Below, piece after piece: positions 8,321 through 16,232 of a DNA stretch of 64,000 nt. This DNA comes from DHVE2 group archaeon (GTDB taxonomy: Archaea > Thermoplasmatota > Thermoplasmata > Thermoplasmatales > Aciduliprofundaceae): positions 59,286 through 123,285 of the forward strand of contig WAKX01000032.1 of the NCBI GenBank assembly GCA_015523125.1, read 5' to 3'. Both the position numbers and the translations under genes were made by a program. Under the pieces are notes generated by a model. It saw only the letters and a list, made by a program, of their open reading frames with translations. It made no database searches and was not told the origin of the DNA. The stretch's first letter is position 1. The number at the start of each line of letters is the position of its first letter.

Positions 8321-10822
8321 ATGCACTTCTACGAGAAGATGACCCCCTTGATGCAGCAGTACTACCGAATCAAATCCATGTACAAGGAGCACATCCTATT
8401 TTTCCGCGTGGGCGATTTCTACGAGACATTCGACGAAGACGCTAAATTGGTCTCAAAGGAATTGAATCTCGTTCTGACTCGAAGAAGCAAGGACGAACCT
8501 GTTCCGATGGCAGGCATCCCGTATCATGCATTGGATGCTTATCTCTCTCGGCTCGTGAAGAAAGGATACAGCGTGGCCATATGCGAGCAGTTGGAAGATC
8601 CCAAGAAAGCGAAGGGACTCGTTAAGAGAGATGTGATAAGGATTGTCACCCCGGGAACCATCGTAGAGGATCCGCTTTTGAGTGAAGAAAACAATTTTCT
8701 GATGGGCATATACGGAAAAAACGGAAGATTCGGATTCGCCGCATTGGACATCTCAACCGGAGAATTTTTCGCTGGAGAATTGGGAGAGTACGAGCTTCAG
8801 GCCGAGCTGCTCCGCCTGAGCCCGTCGGAGATTCTCGTAAATAATTCTTCGGGGTTGAAAATGGAGCAAGAAGCGAAGATAATGGAAGATTCGTACTTCT
8901 CAGATTACGAATCGGTGCTCAAGGAGCATTTCAAGGTCGTGGATTTAGGGGGCTTCGGATTAGGCGAACTTGCTCTAAAAGCAGCAGGTGCGGTGCTCAA
9001 ATACGCAAAGGAGAACACGAGGAGCGATCTGGAAAACATCGATTCTCTATTGGGGTATTTCAGCGAGAGATTTTTGATTTTAGACTCGACCACCCTTAAG
9101 AATTTGGAAGTGTTCAAGAGCGCAATTGGGGATGACAAATTCACTCTGTATGCAACGATGAACTCAACCGAAACTCCAATGGGAGCGAGACTTCTAAAAA
9201 GGTGGATGCAGAAACCGCTTTTGGATAAAAAAGAAATAAATGCGAGGTTAGATGCTGTGGAAGAACTTAAAAACGATGGAATGCTCAGAGAAGAGCTAAG
9301 GGAACTGCTCCGAGAGATAAAGGATATAGAGCGAATAGAGTCGAGAATAGCCATGGGCAAGGCGAGCCCCCGCGACCTGATAAACCTGCGCGAGAGCTTG
9401 AAAAAGGCCGTAAAACTAAACCGCAACTTCAAATCGAAGCTTTTGAAGGAGCAGCAAATCACCATGGATATTCTTTCGGTGGTTGAACTTCTGGACAGGA
9501 GTATCGAAGGAGAATACCAAATAGGAGAAGGTGTGATAAAGGAGGGGTTCAGCGAAGAGTTGGATTCCCTGAGAGAGATAATGAAGGACGCAAAGAAACT
9601 CATAATGAATTTGGAGAGCGAAGAGAGGAGAAAAACGGGGATAAAGAACTTGAAAATCAGGTACAACGACGTCATGGGCTATTACATCGAGGTTAGCAAG
9701 GCTAATCTGGGTAAGGTGCCGCCCCATTACAAAAGAAAGCAAACCCTGAAAAATTCAGAGAGATTTGTAACCGACGAGCTAAAAGATTTGGAGTACAAAA
9801 TCCTCAGTGCGAAGGAGAGAGTGGTGGAGATAGAAAAGAAACTCTACGAAGAGATAATAGAGGAACTTAAAAGCCATTCAAAAATCCTAAAAGACACGGC
9901 GAAAAAAATCGCAATAATTGATGTTCTCTCATCATTAGCGGAAATTGCAGCGCAGCGGGATTATTCCCGGCCCGTGGTGGACGAGAGCCTCGACTTAGAG
10001 ATTCGCGAGGGAAGGCATCCGGTGGTGGAGAACTTTGTGGATTTCGTGCCAAACGACACGAGGATGGACAAGGAAGCGAGGTTCATAATCCTGACTGGCC
10101 CCAACATGGCGGGCAAATCCACTTACATGAGGCAAATAGCCCTGATCACCATTTTGGCGCAGATGGGTTCATTCGTTCCCGCCTCCTACGCGAAGATAGG
10201 CATAGTGGACAGGATATACACGAGAGTTGGAGCAAGCGACGACATAACTCGAGGAAGATCGACGTTCATGGTTGAAATGATAGAGGTGGCAAACATAATA
10301 AACACGGCCACCGAAAACTCGCTGATTCTCTTAGATGAAATTGGAAGGGGCACGAGCACCTACGATGGTTTGGCGATAGCGTGGAGCGTGACCGAGTACA
10401 TACACAACGAGATAAAGGCGAGGACCATATTTGCGACGCATTATCATCATTTGATTGATTTAGAGAATGTGTTACCACACATCAGAAATTATCACATCGC
10501 AGTGAAGGAGTCCCCAGATGGTCTAATTTTCGTCCGAAAGGTCATGCCCGGGGGCATGAGCAAGAGCTACGGAATCGAGGTTGCTCGCCTCGCAGGTCTA
10601 CCCAAAAAAGTTGTGGAAAGGGCCCGCGAGGTTCTGAATTTGATAGAGCGGGAAAACGCCATCGAGGTTCGGAGGAGCAGGAAGGTTATTCAGGCAACCC
10701 TCTTCGGCGGGGAGTACGACGACATAATCGACGAGATAAGAAAAATAGACATAATGAACACCACGCCCATCGAAGCGCTCAACAAACTGCACGAGCTGAA
10801 AAAGAAAATAGATGAGCGGTGA
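8321..10822 (+). CDS. mutS: DNA mismatch repair ATPase MutS
   Basis: 833 residues, a full-length MutS1. The N-terminal mismatch-recognition domain has the Phe-x-Glu motif (Phe33-Tyr34-Glu35 in GDFYETF), and the connector, lever and clamp domains follow. The ATPase has Walker A GPNMAGKST near residue 593, DEIGRGTSTYDGLAIAW (Walker B/signature) and FATHYHH. The C-terminal helix-turn-helix dimerisation part is present (VARLAGLPKKVVERA). It binds mismatches and small loops to start excision repair. MutS1 is patchy in archaea and usually taken as acquired from bacteria. No mutL lies nearby. The start at 8321 is chosen by family alignment (TPLMQQYYRIK follows); upstream in-frame TTG/ATG codons lie at or before the predicted transcript start. 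Confidence 0.96.
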   Translation: MHFYEKMTPLMQQYYRIKSMYKEHILFFRVGDFYETFDEDAKLVSKELNLVLTRRSKDEPVPMAGIPYHALDAYLSRLVKKGYSVAICEQLEDPKKAKGLVKRDVIRIVTPGTIVEDPLLSEENNFLMGIYGKNGRFGFAALDISTGEFFAGELGEYELQAELLRLSPSEILVNNSSGLKMEQEAKIMEDSYFSDYESVLKEHFKVVDLGGFGLGELALKAAGAVLKYAKENTRSDLENIDSLLGYFSERFLILDSTTLKNLEVFKSAIGDDKFTLYATMNSTETPMGARLLKRWMQKPLLDKKEINARLDAVEELKNDGMLREELRELLREIKDIERIESRIAMGKASPRDLINLRESLKKAVKLNRNFKSKLLKEQQITMDILSVVELLDRSIEGEYQIGEGVIKEGFSEELDSLREIMKDAKKLIMNLESEERRKTGIKNLKIRYNDVMGYYIEVSKANLGKVPPHYKRKQTLKNSERFVTDELKDLEYKILSAKERVVEIEKKLYEEIIEELKSHSKILKDTAKKIAIIDVLSSLAEIAAQRDYSRPVVDESLDLEIREGRHPVVENFVDFVPNDTRMDKEARFIILTGPNMAGKSTYMRQIALITILAQMGSFVPASYAKIGIVDRIYTRVGASDDITRGRSTFMVEMIEVANIINTATENSLILLDEIGRGTSTYDGLAIAWSVTEYIHNEIKARTIFATHYHHLIDLENVLPHIRNYHIAVKESPDGLIFVRKVMPGGMSKSYGIEVARLAGLPKKVVERAREVLNLIERENAIEVRRSRKVIQATLFGGEYDDIIDEIRKIDIMNTTPIEALNKLHELKKKIDER

Positions 10823-11752
10823 TTAGCGAATCCATGTTCCTGTTTTTCCCTCTAAGGCCTCGGTTATCTTCTCAGGGGATGTAATAAGAACTTCCTTTCC
10901 ACCGTTCTCGATGAATCGAATCGATGCCAGAATCTTCGGGTACATGCTTCCCTTCTTGAAATGCCCTTCTTCTAAATATTTCTTCGCCTCTTCCACGCTC
11001 ATCTCATCGATTCCCTTCTGCTGTGGAGTTCCGAAATTCAGATACACCTTCTCGACGCTTGTCAAGATAAAAAGTTTGTCCGCGTTTATATCCTTTCCGA
11101 GGGTGGCGGATGCGAGGTCCTTGTCGATTACTCCTTCCACACCCTGCAGCTTTCCATCTTTTCTTATCACTGGTATTCCTCCACCACCTACGGATATGGC
11201 CACGTAGCCGGAGTCGATTATCTCGCGAATGAGCTTTTTCTCCACTATTTCCTTGGGGTCAGGGGATGGCACCACGCGCCTCCATCCCCGGCCTGAATCT
11301 TCAATCACGTGCCAGCCCTTCTCCTTTGCCAATCTCTTCGCCTCTTCTTCCGTGTAGAACGGGCCTATGGGCTTGGTGGGGTTCTCGAATGCAGGGTCAT
11401 TTTCGTCCACAATAACTCGAGTGACTACGGCCACCACTTCTTTATCTATCCCCTTCTTCGCAAAAATCTCATGAAAAGATTGCATCAGGAAATATCCGAT
11501 TTCGCCCTGTGACATGGCCCCGCATACATCGAGGGGCATAGGAGGAACCACATCCTTGGAAGTTTCGTTTTGAAGCAGAATCGCACCCACCTGAGGCCCG
11601 TTGCCATGGGTTATCACAACTTCGAATTTTGAGAATATGGGGTAAATGGCCTCAGCTGTCTGCTTAGCGCGGAGCATCTGCTCCTCCGCCGTTCCTTTAT
11701 CCCCAGGCCTTAGTAACGCATTGCCGCCAACTGCAAGTACTATGGTCTCCAT
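10823..11752 (-). CDS. arcC: Carbamate kinase
   Basis: 309 residues, normal length. It interconverts carbamoyl phosphate plus ADP with carbamate plus ATP and in fermenters yields ATP from arginine or citrulline breakdown. Signatures of the amino-acid-kinase fold are visible: VLAVGGNALLRPGD at the start, VITHGNGPQVGAILLQNE, DVCGAMSQGEIGY, AISVGGGGIPVIR, GVEGVIDKDLASATLG and KGSMYPKILASIRF. The stop abuts the mutS stop with no gap. AATATAAAT at about 11774-11782 is 26 bp from the ATG, so the mRNA is probably leaderless. No arginine deiminase or ornithine transcarbamylase lies in the window. Confidence 0.95.
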   Translation of the reverse strand: METIVLAVGGNALLRPGDKGTAEEQMLRAKQTAEAIYPIFSKFEVVITHGNGPQVGAILLQNETSKDVVPPMPLDVCGAMSQGEIGYFLMQSFHEIFAKKGIDKEVVAVVTRVIVDENDPAFENPTKPIGPFYTEEEAKRLAKEKGWHVIEDSGRGWRRVVPSPDPKEIVEKKLIREIIDSGYVAISVGGGGIPVIRKDGKLQGVEGVIDKDLASATLGKDINADKLFILTSVEKVYLNFGTPQQKGIDEMSVEEAKKYLEEGHFKKGSMYPKILASIRFIENGGKEVLITSPEKITEALEGKTGTWIR

Positions 11753-11793
11753 ATAGCAGGGAAAGGCGAGGATTTATATTAATTTTTAAGGAG

Positions 11794-12117
11794 TTAAGTA
11801 AGCAGTAAATAAGCGGCGAATCCAAAAAGAAAAAGACCGTTACATAAATAAAAATCACTCATTCCAAAAGATTTGAACTCTTCCTTCGCAATTTCGAATA
11901 TCTCCCCTTCCTTCGCGGAGTCCACGGATTCGATTAACTCTTTGTTTATCATCACCTCGGGGCTTTGATAAACCCTTCTACTTTTTAGGATGTACGCATC
12001 TTCCAAATACAGATAATTTTCATCCTCGCGGGATATTTTGCCCTCGACAATGAGGCTATAATCATCCGTTGTTGCTTCCACCAAAACCCGTGATTTGAAA
12101 TGCTCGCCGTAGTTCAC
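11794..12117 (-). CDS. Small protein with Sm-like-looking domain and C-terminal membrane anchor
   Basis: 107 residues, not recognised. The N-terminal about 75 residues look like a small beta barrel (EGKISREDENYLYLEDAYIL ... VMINKELIESVDS), a pattern that recalls Sm/LSm or SH3-like folds. A single C-terminal hydrophobic segment (LCNGLFLFGFAAYLLLT) ends the protein, so it is likely tail-anchored. I take the GTG at 12117, which overlaps the upstream TGA as GTGA and has GGGTGG 5 nt before it; a GTG at 12126 is the alternative. It resembles its upstream neighbour in layout, so the pair may have arisen by duplication. Confidence 0.6.
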   Translation of the reverse strand: MNYGEHFKSRVLVEATTDDYSLIVEGKISREDENYLYLEDAYILKSRRVYQSPEVMINKELIESVDSAKEGEIFEIAKEEFKSFGMSDFYLCNGLFLFGFAAYLLLT

Positions 12118-12401
12118 CGGTACCACCCTATAAGCATCCCTAAAGAGAAGCCCAGAACAGAGGAGAGAATGTAAATGCCAACCCTCTTAAGCTTCGCTTT
12201 TTTCATCTCTTTTCCTATTTTTTCCTCTGTGATGTCCTTCGGTTGAGATGCGATTAGCACCACGTTTTCCATTTTTAGCAGGTGCTTTCCATCGGGGTCT
12301 TCGAAAACCACCGCATCGTTCAAATCGACTATCTTGCCCTCGTACACGTCGGTTTCGTGAAAAATTAATGCGTCGTGGTGAATCAATTCTCCCGACTCCA
12401 T
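12114..12401 (-). CDS. Small tail-anchored protein of unknown function
   Basis: 95 residues. A short beta-rich domain (YEGKIVDLNDAVVFEDPDGK, then MENVVLIAS) is followed by a charged helix and a C-terminal membrane segment (GIYILSSVLGFSLGMLIGWYR). An AAGGAG sequence lies 5 nt before the ATG. It overlaps the following gene by 4 nt, and the two share the order beta domain, charged linker, membrane anchor. Function unknown. Confidence 0.6.
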   Translation of the reverse strand: MESGELIHHDALIFHETDVYEGKIVDLNDAVVFEDPDGKHLLKMENVVLIASQPKDITEEKIGKEMKKAKLKRVGIYILSSVLGFSLGMLIGWYR

Positions 12402-12459
12402 GGTTTCTCCTTTTCATCCTCGTATTTAAGCCTTGCTGCGAACATTTCGACGATGGTTT

Positions 12460-13131
12460 TTATTCCATGGCAGCGCGGAGTATCGCGTTCACGTGAATTT
12501 TCACCGTGTCAAGAAGAGGGACATCGGTGTCTCCTTCTTTGAGCGCCAGCGGAAGCTCGGTGCATCCCAGAACTGCGGCGTCGACCTGCGGAGCGTATTT
12601 GTTAACTAGGTTCACCAAGTAACCCTTGCTCCTCAACTCGCCCAACGCCAGCTCCTCGAATATTATGCGGTTCACCTCGTCCATTTCTTCATCGTTGGGA
12701 GTTATGACTTCCAGCCCGTGCCCTTCTAACCTTTTGCGGTAAAAATCTGCGGTCATCGTGGTTTTAGTACCTAAAAGCAGAAGTTTTTTGAACCCCTTTC
12801 TCTTGGATTCTTTCGCCAGAGCGTCGATTATGCTTACCATTCTGGTTTTACTCTCCTTCTGCAATTCGTCGAAGACCATGTGGGGCGTATTGGCGGTGAG
12901 AGCGATTATTTCGGCGCCGGAGCATTCAAGCGAACGAATTCCTTCCAGAAGGTAGTTTTTCTTCTCTTCCCACGTCGGAAAATCGCGGAATTTTTTGAAA
13001 TTTACCGAGAAAATCACAATTTCCGGATAGAAATTCTTCTCGAATCTCCTGTGCGATTCCTCCACGAACAGCCCGTAATAGTAAAGGGTGGATTCCGGCG
13101 AGGTTCCGCCAATGAGGCCTATGCGTTTCAT
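12460..13131 (-). CDS. Aspartate/glutamate racemase family protein
   Basis: 223 residues. It opens with MKRIGLIGGTSPEST and ends with the second-half motif AVLGCTELPLAL (Cys190). Family members racemise Asp or Glu with two thiols. Here the first catalytic position, usually CNT or CTNT, reads LTANTPH (Thr79-Ala80), so the first Cys is missing while the second is kept. E. coli YgeA, which also has Thr at the first position, works as an L-specific Asp/Glu racemase (from memory), so activity is not excluded. The ATG at 13131 is chosen because MKRIGLIGG starts the family and CTTTAACT at 13156-13163 lies about 28 bp upstream. Confidence 0.82.
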   Translation of the reverse strand: MKRIGLIGGTSPESTLYYYGLFVEESHRRFEKNFYPEIVIFSVNFKKFRDFPTWEEKKNYLLEGIRSLECSGAEIIALTANTPHMVFDELQKESKTRMVSIIDALAKESKRKGFKKLLLLGTKTTMTADFYRKRLEGHGLEVITPNDEEMDEVNRIIFEELALGELRSKGYLVNLVNKYAPQVDAAVLGCTELPLALKEGDTDVPLLDTVKIHVNAILRAAME

Positions 13132-13292
13132 AAGGGGGGATACGGGCGAAGGAGTTAAAGGTTTTCTCAAAGAATGAGAGGGGCGAAAAGGTTAAAATAG
13201 AAGGAGTTTGTAAAAAATCTTCTGAAATGCGAAAAGATGAGAGCCCCGCTGGGATGGGGGAGAATTTTAAATGATCCTGCCCATTCCGCAGT

Positions 13293-13688
13293 ATGGCTGA
13301 AAATATAAGGGAAGAAATCGAACGCCTAGGGTACAGAGTGGTTTACAAGCCACATCCCGTCATGAAGGATTACAACGCCACGTACAACGTGATTTACGGG
13401 GGAAAGAGAATCACGAATAACGCGGGCATCAAACTTAAAATTCCAACAAACGAGATATGGGTCTCGGAGAAATGGAGGAAGTACGAGAAATACATCCTGT
13501 TCCACGAATTCACGGAGATCAAGTTCCGGGCGAAGGGATACGGAATCGAGGATGCGCATTACCTCGCCGAGATGGAGTGCATCAAGAGATTTCGGGATGA
13601 CCCGCAGTGGAGGGAATTCGTGGTGGAACTGCACATAAGCGACGTGGTGAACATCGCCTCGGAGATAGCGGGGGAAACGTTAAAATAA
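13293..13688 (+). CDS. Conserved protein with HExxE-type metal-site motif
   Basis: 131 residues, not assigned. The centre reads ILFHEFTEIKFRAKGYGIEDAHYLAE, that is His-Glu-x2-Glu followed by a second His about 17 residues later. This resembles small zincin-like or metal-binding proteins, although the classic HExxH is not present. The N-terminal part (GYRVVYKPHPVMKDYN, then YGGKRITNNAGIKLKIPTNEIWVS) looks like a beta-rich domain. ATTTTAAAT at 13265-13273 lies 24 bp before the ATG. The next gene follows directly. Confidence 0.6.
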   Translation: MAENIREEIERLGYRVVYKPHPVMKDYNATYNVIYGGKRITNNAGIKLKIPTNEIWVSEKWRKYEKYILFHEFTEIKFRAKGYGIEDAHYLAEMECIKRFRDDPQWREFVVELHISDVVNIASEIAGETLK

Positions 13689-13698
13689 ATGGATGATA

Positions 13699-13710
13699 TT
13701 TATAAAATAT
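13699..13710 (+). promoter_or_regulatory. Internal TATA box before the small membrane-protein genes
   Basis: TTTATAAAATAT is a near-consensus archaeal TATA box, 26-30 bp before the ATG at 13737. It would separate the 13.7-14.5 kb genes from the gene upstream and argues for the start at 13737 over the ATG at 13689. Confidence 0.5.
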
Positions 13711-13736
13711 GGGTGCGGAACCGGTGCGCGCTAAGT

Positions 13737-13937
13737 ATGTTGGAACATGAGATTTGGGAGGCAGCCGTAATGGAGTGGAAAGTAAATAGGTTTCTCAAAG
13801 ATAAGTGGATAAACTTCTATAGCAATCCAAAAAATAGCATGAAAGATTATATATTAGTTTCGGTGGTTAGCAGTATAATTCTTATCCTGATTACCTGGGG
13901 GTATTTTCCTATACCTAATTTTTACTACAACCAGTGA
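13737..13937 (+). CDS. Small protein with one membrane segment
   Basis: 66 residues from ATG 13737. A longer reading from ATG 13689 (82 residues), directly after the preceding stop, is possible. A charged amphipathic N-terminus (MLEHEIWEAAVMEWKVNRFL) is followed by one membrane helix (YILVSVVSSIILILITWGYF). No family recognised. The region from here to about 14.5 kb is more AT-rich than its neighbours and the three genes are tightly packed, suggesting a small accessory unit of membrane proteins. Confidence 0.5.
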   Translation: MLEHEIWEAAVMEWKVNRFLKDKWINFYSNPKNSMKDYILVSVVSSIILILITWGYFPIPNFYYNQ

Positions 13938-13938
13938 G

Positions 13939-14316
13939 ATGTATATATTAATATGCATTGTTGTAGGAGCACTTCTTACACTCCATGAAGTTCATACATG
14001 GATTATGCTGGATTACCTAAAGTTCTCTTGGCAGCCAATAAAGGTAAGGATATCTGATAATGGTTTAGAAATAATAAATTTGTTCGGGAAATACAAAATC
14101 ATAAGGTGGGAAGACATAAAGAAAATAGAGCATCCAGAAGGACAAAAAAATTATGTTGTTACCATAATTCCAAGGCCAAAACCACCACCAATAATTGCCC
14201 CCAGAAAAATAAATATTGGTTTGGACTTAGAAATAGGTCCCACGGTATTGGAACATTGGAAATTACTCTGCTCCAATAATGAACGAAATCAGGGTTTAAA
14301 GGGGGGGCGAGCATAA
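13939..14316 (+). CDS. Membrane-anchored protein with PH-like domain
   Basis: 125 residues. An N-terminal hydrophobic segment (MYILICIVVGALLTL) is followed by a beta-rich region (KVRISDNGLEIINLFGKYK, then IRWEDIKKIEH) with the look of a bacterial-type pleckstrin-homology domain: a strand pair, a Trp-containing turn and IxWxDI. A proline-rich loop (IIPRPKPPPIIAPRK) comes next. Function unknown. It starts 1 nt after the stop of the previous gene and ends 2 nt before the next. Confidence 0.5.
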   Translation: MYILICIVVGALLTLHEVHTWIMLDYLKFSWQPIKVRISDNGLEIINLFGKYKIIRWEDIKKIEHPEGQKNYVVTIIPRPKPPPIIAPRKINIGLDLEIGPTVLEHWKLLCSNNERNQGLKGGRA

Positions 14317-14318
14317 AA

Positions 14319-14501
14319 ATGAGTGATGATATCCTCTTAATAATACTTCCTGCAATTGGAATAGCAACAGGACTTTATGCGATAATTGGTTCTGCGGTTG
14401 CCTACAAATTTGCCGGAAAGAAAATAAAAAAATATGTCATATTGGCTGAAGCGATTGGGGTGCTGGCAGTAATATTTGGTATAGTCGCATTACTTACCTG
14501 A
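14319..14501 (+). CDS. Small two-helix membrane protein
   Basis: 60 residues with two hydrophobic helices (IIPAIGIATGLYAIIGSAVAYK-like first helix, then AEAIGVLAVIFGIVALLT) joined by a basic loop KFAGKKIKKYV. The hairpin resembles ATP-synthase c-like or holin-like proteins only in general layout. It is the last gene of the small unit beginning near 13.74 kb. Function unknown. Confidence 0.45.
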   Translation: MSDDILLIILPAIGIATGLYAIIGSAVAYKFAGKKIKKYVILAEAIGVLAVIFGIVALLT

Positions 14502-14562
14502 AAATAAATGAGAAAAGGGAACAATTAATTATGAAATCCGACATGCCGTAGTAGGTGATAAC

Positions 14563-16227
14563 ATGGATAAGATTGTGGAGTGCGTGCCCAACTTCAGCGA
14601 AGGGAGAAATAAGAGGATAATCGAAGAGATTGCAAATGAAATTAAGGAAACGAAGGACGTTTATCTCTTGGACGTGGACCCCGGCGAGGCCACCAATCGA
14701 ACCGTGGTGACCTTCGTCGGCAGCCCGGAGGGCGTGGTGGAAGCGGCGTTCAAAGCGATAAAGAAGGCCGCGGAACTGATAGACATGAGAAACCACAAGG
14801 GAGCGCATCCCAGAATGGGAGCAACGGATGTGGTTCCATTCGTTCCGGTAAAAGGTGTTACAATGGAAGATTGCGTCCGCCTCGCGGAAGAATTAGGGAA
14901 GAGAGTGGGCGAAGAGTTAGGAATTCCCGTCTATCTATACGAGTACGCCGCCAAGGAAGATTACCGCCGCAACCTTGCGGATATTCGCGAGGGAGAATAT
15001 GAGGCTTTGCCGGAAAAATTGAAGGACGAGAAATGGAAGCCCGACTTCGGGCCGGCGGAATGGAACGAGCATGTGGCGAAGACAGGAGCCACGGTGATCG
15101 GTGCGAGAGATTTCCTCATAGCATATAACGTGAATTTGAACACCACGGACAAAAAGCTGGCGAACAAGGTGGCGAAAGTAATCAGGGAGAAGGGCTACAA
15201 GAAAAAAATGCCCGACGGCACCAAGCAGCAGATTCCGGGAAAATTGAAGTTCGTCAAGGCAATTGGATGGTTCATTGACGAATACAGGAGAGCGCAGATT
15301 TCAATAAATCTCACAAACTTCCACGAGACTCCGCTTTGGAAAGTGTTCGAAACCGCAGAAGAGGAAGCGAAGAAAATTGGGCTGAGAGTTACGGGAAGCG
15401 AGATTGTGGGATTGATTCCTCTGGAAGCAATGCTGGATGTGGGCAAACACTTCTTGGAGAAGCAGGGCAAGAGCACCGCAATTCCTGAGAGGGACATCGT
15501 GCATGAGGCGATTCTCTCCTTGGGGCTCAACGAAGTCGCCGAATTCGATCCGGATGAAAAAATCATAGAGTACAAAATTGAAAAGATGGAATCCCGCAGG
15601 AAATTGGTGGACCTGACGCTCAGAGATTTCGCAGATGAACTTTCACGAGATTCCCCTGCTCCGGGTGGCGGGAGCGTGGCGGCCCTCGCAGGCTCTTTAG
15701 GTGCTTCTCTGGCTTCCATGGTTGCCAATCTCACCTACGGAAAGAAAAAGTACAAAGATGCGTGGGAAGATATGTTGAAAGTGGGACTGAAAGCGCAGGA
15801 GCTTAAAGATAACTTTTTGGATTTAATTGACAAAGACACTGAGGCATTCGACGCGTTCATGGCTGCGTTCAGGCTTCCGAAGAAGACCGAGGAGGAAAAG
15901 AGATTAAGAGAGATAGAGATAGAAAAAGCGACCAAAAATGCCATAGAGGTGCCCCTTTCCACGCTTCGCTTAACCCCCGAAATAATTAACCTCGCGGATA
16001 TTCTGGCAGAGAAAGGGAACAAGAATGCAATAAGCGACGCGGGCGTCGCCGCGCTAAGCGCTTACACCGCTGCATACGGCGCGTACCTCAACGTTTTAAT
16101 AAATCTCTCCGGATTGAGCGACGAAGAATACAAGAAAAAGACGATGGAAGAAGCGGAAGAACTGCTTAAAAGGGTGAAAGAGGGCCACGAAAAAATATTG
16201 GAGAAGGTGGTTTCATCCCTTCACTGA
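14563..16227 (+). CDS. ftcD: Bifunctional glutamate formiminotransferase / formiminotetrahydrofolate cyclodeaminase
   Basis: 554 residues. The N-terminal about 300 residues are the formiminotransferase (VECVPNFSEGRN at the start, NHKGAHPRMGATDVVPFVP in the middle, then VNLNTTD and GWFIDEYRRAQISINLTNF). From about residue 350 follows the all-helical cyclodeaminase (SPAPGGGSVAALAGSLGASLASMVANLT). It moves the formimino group from formiminoglutamate to tetrahydrofolate and then makes methenyl-THF and ammonia, the last stage of histidine degradation. Urocanase, an earlier step, is encoded at 34.2-35.9 kb. AGGTGA lies 4 nt before the ATG. The folate analogue used in this organism is not known from sequence. 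Confidence 0.94.
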   Translation: MDKIVECVPNFSEGRNKRIIEEIANEIKETKDVYLLDVDPGEATNRTVVTFVGSPEGVVEAAFKAIKKAAELIDMRNHKGAHPRMGATDVVPFVPVKGVTMEDCVRLAEELGKRVGEELGIPVYLYEYAAKEDYRRNLADIREGEYEALPEKLKDEKWKPDFGPAEWNEHVAKTGATVIGARDFLIAYNVNLNTTDKKLANKVAKVIREKGYKKKMPDGTKQQIPGKLKFVKAIGWFIDEYRRAQISINLTNFHETPLWKVFETAEEEAKKIGLRVTGSEIVGLIPLEAMLDVGKHFLEKQGKSTAIPERDIVHEAILSLGLNEVAEFDPDEKIIEYKIEKMESRRKLVDLTLRDFADELSRDSPAPGGGSVAALAGSLGASLASMVANLTYGKKKYKDAWEDMLKVGLKAQELKDNFLDLIDKDTEAFDAFMAAFRLPKKTEEEKRLREIEIEKATKNAIEVPLSTLRLTPEIINLADILAEKGNKNAISDAGVAALSAYTAAYGAYLNVLINLSGLSDEEYKKKTMEEAEELLKRVKEGHEKILEKVVSSLH

Positions 16228-16232
16228 TTTTT

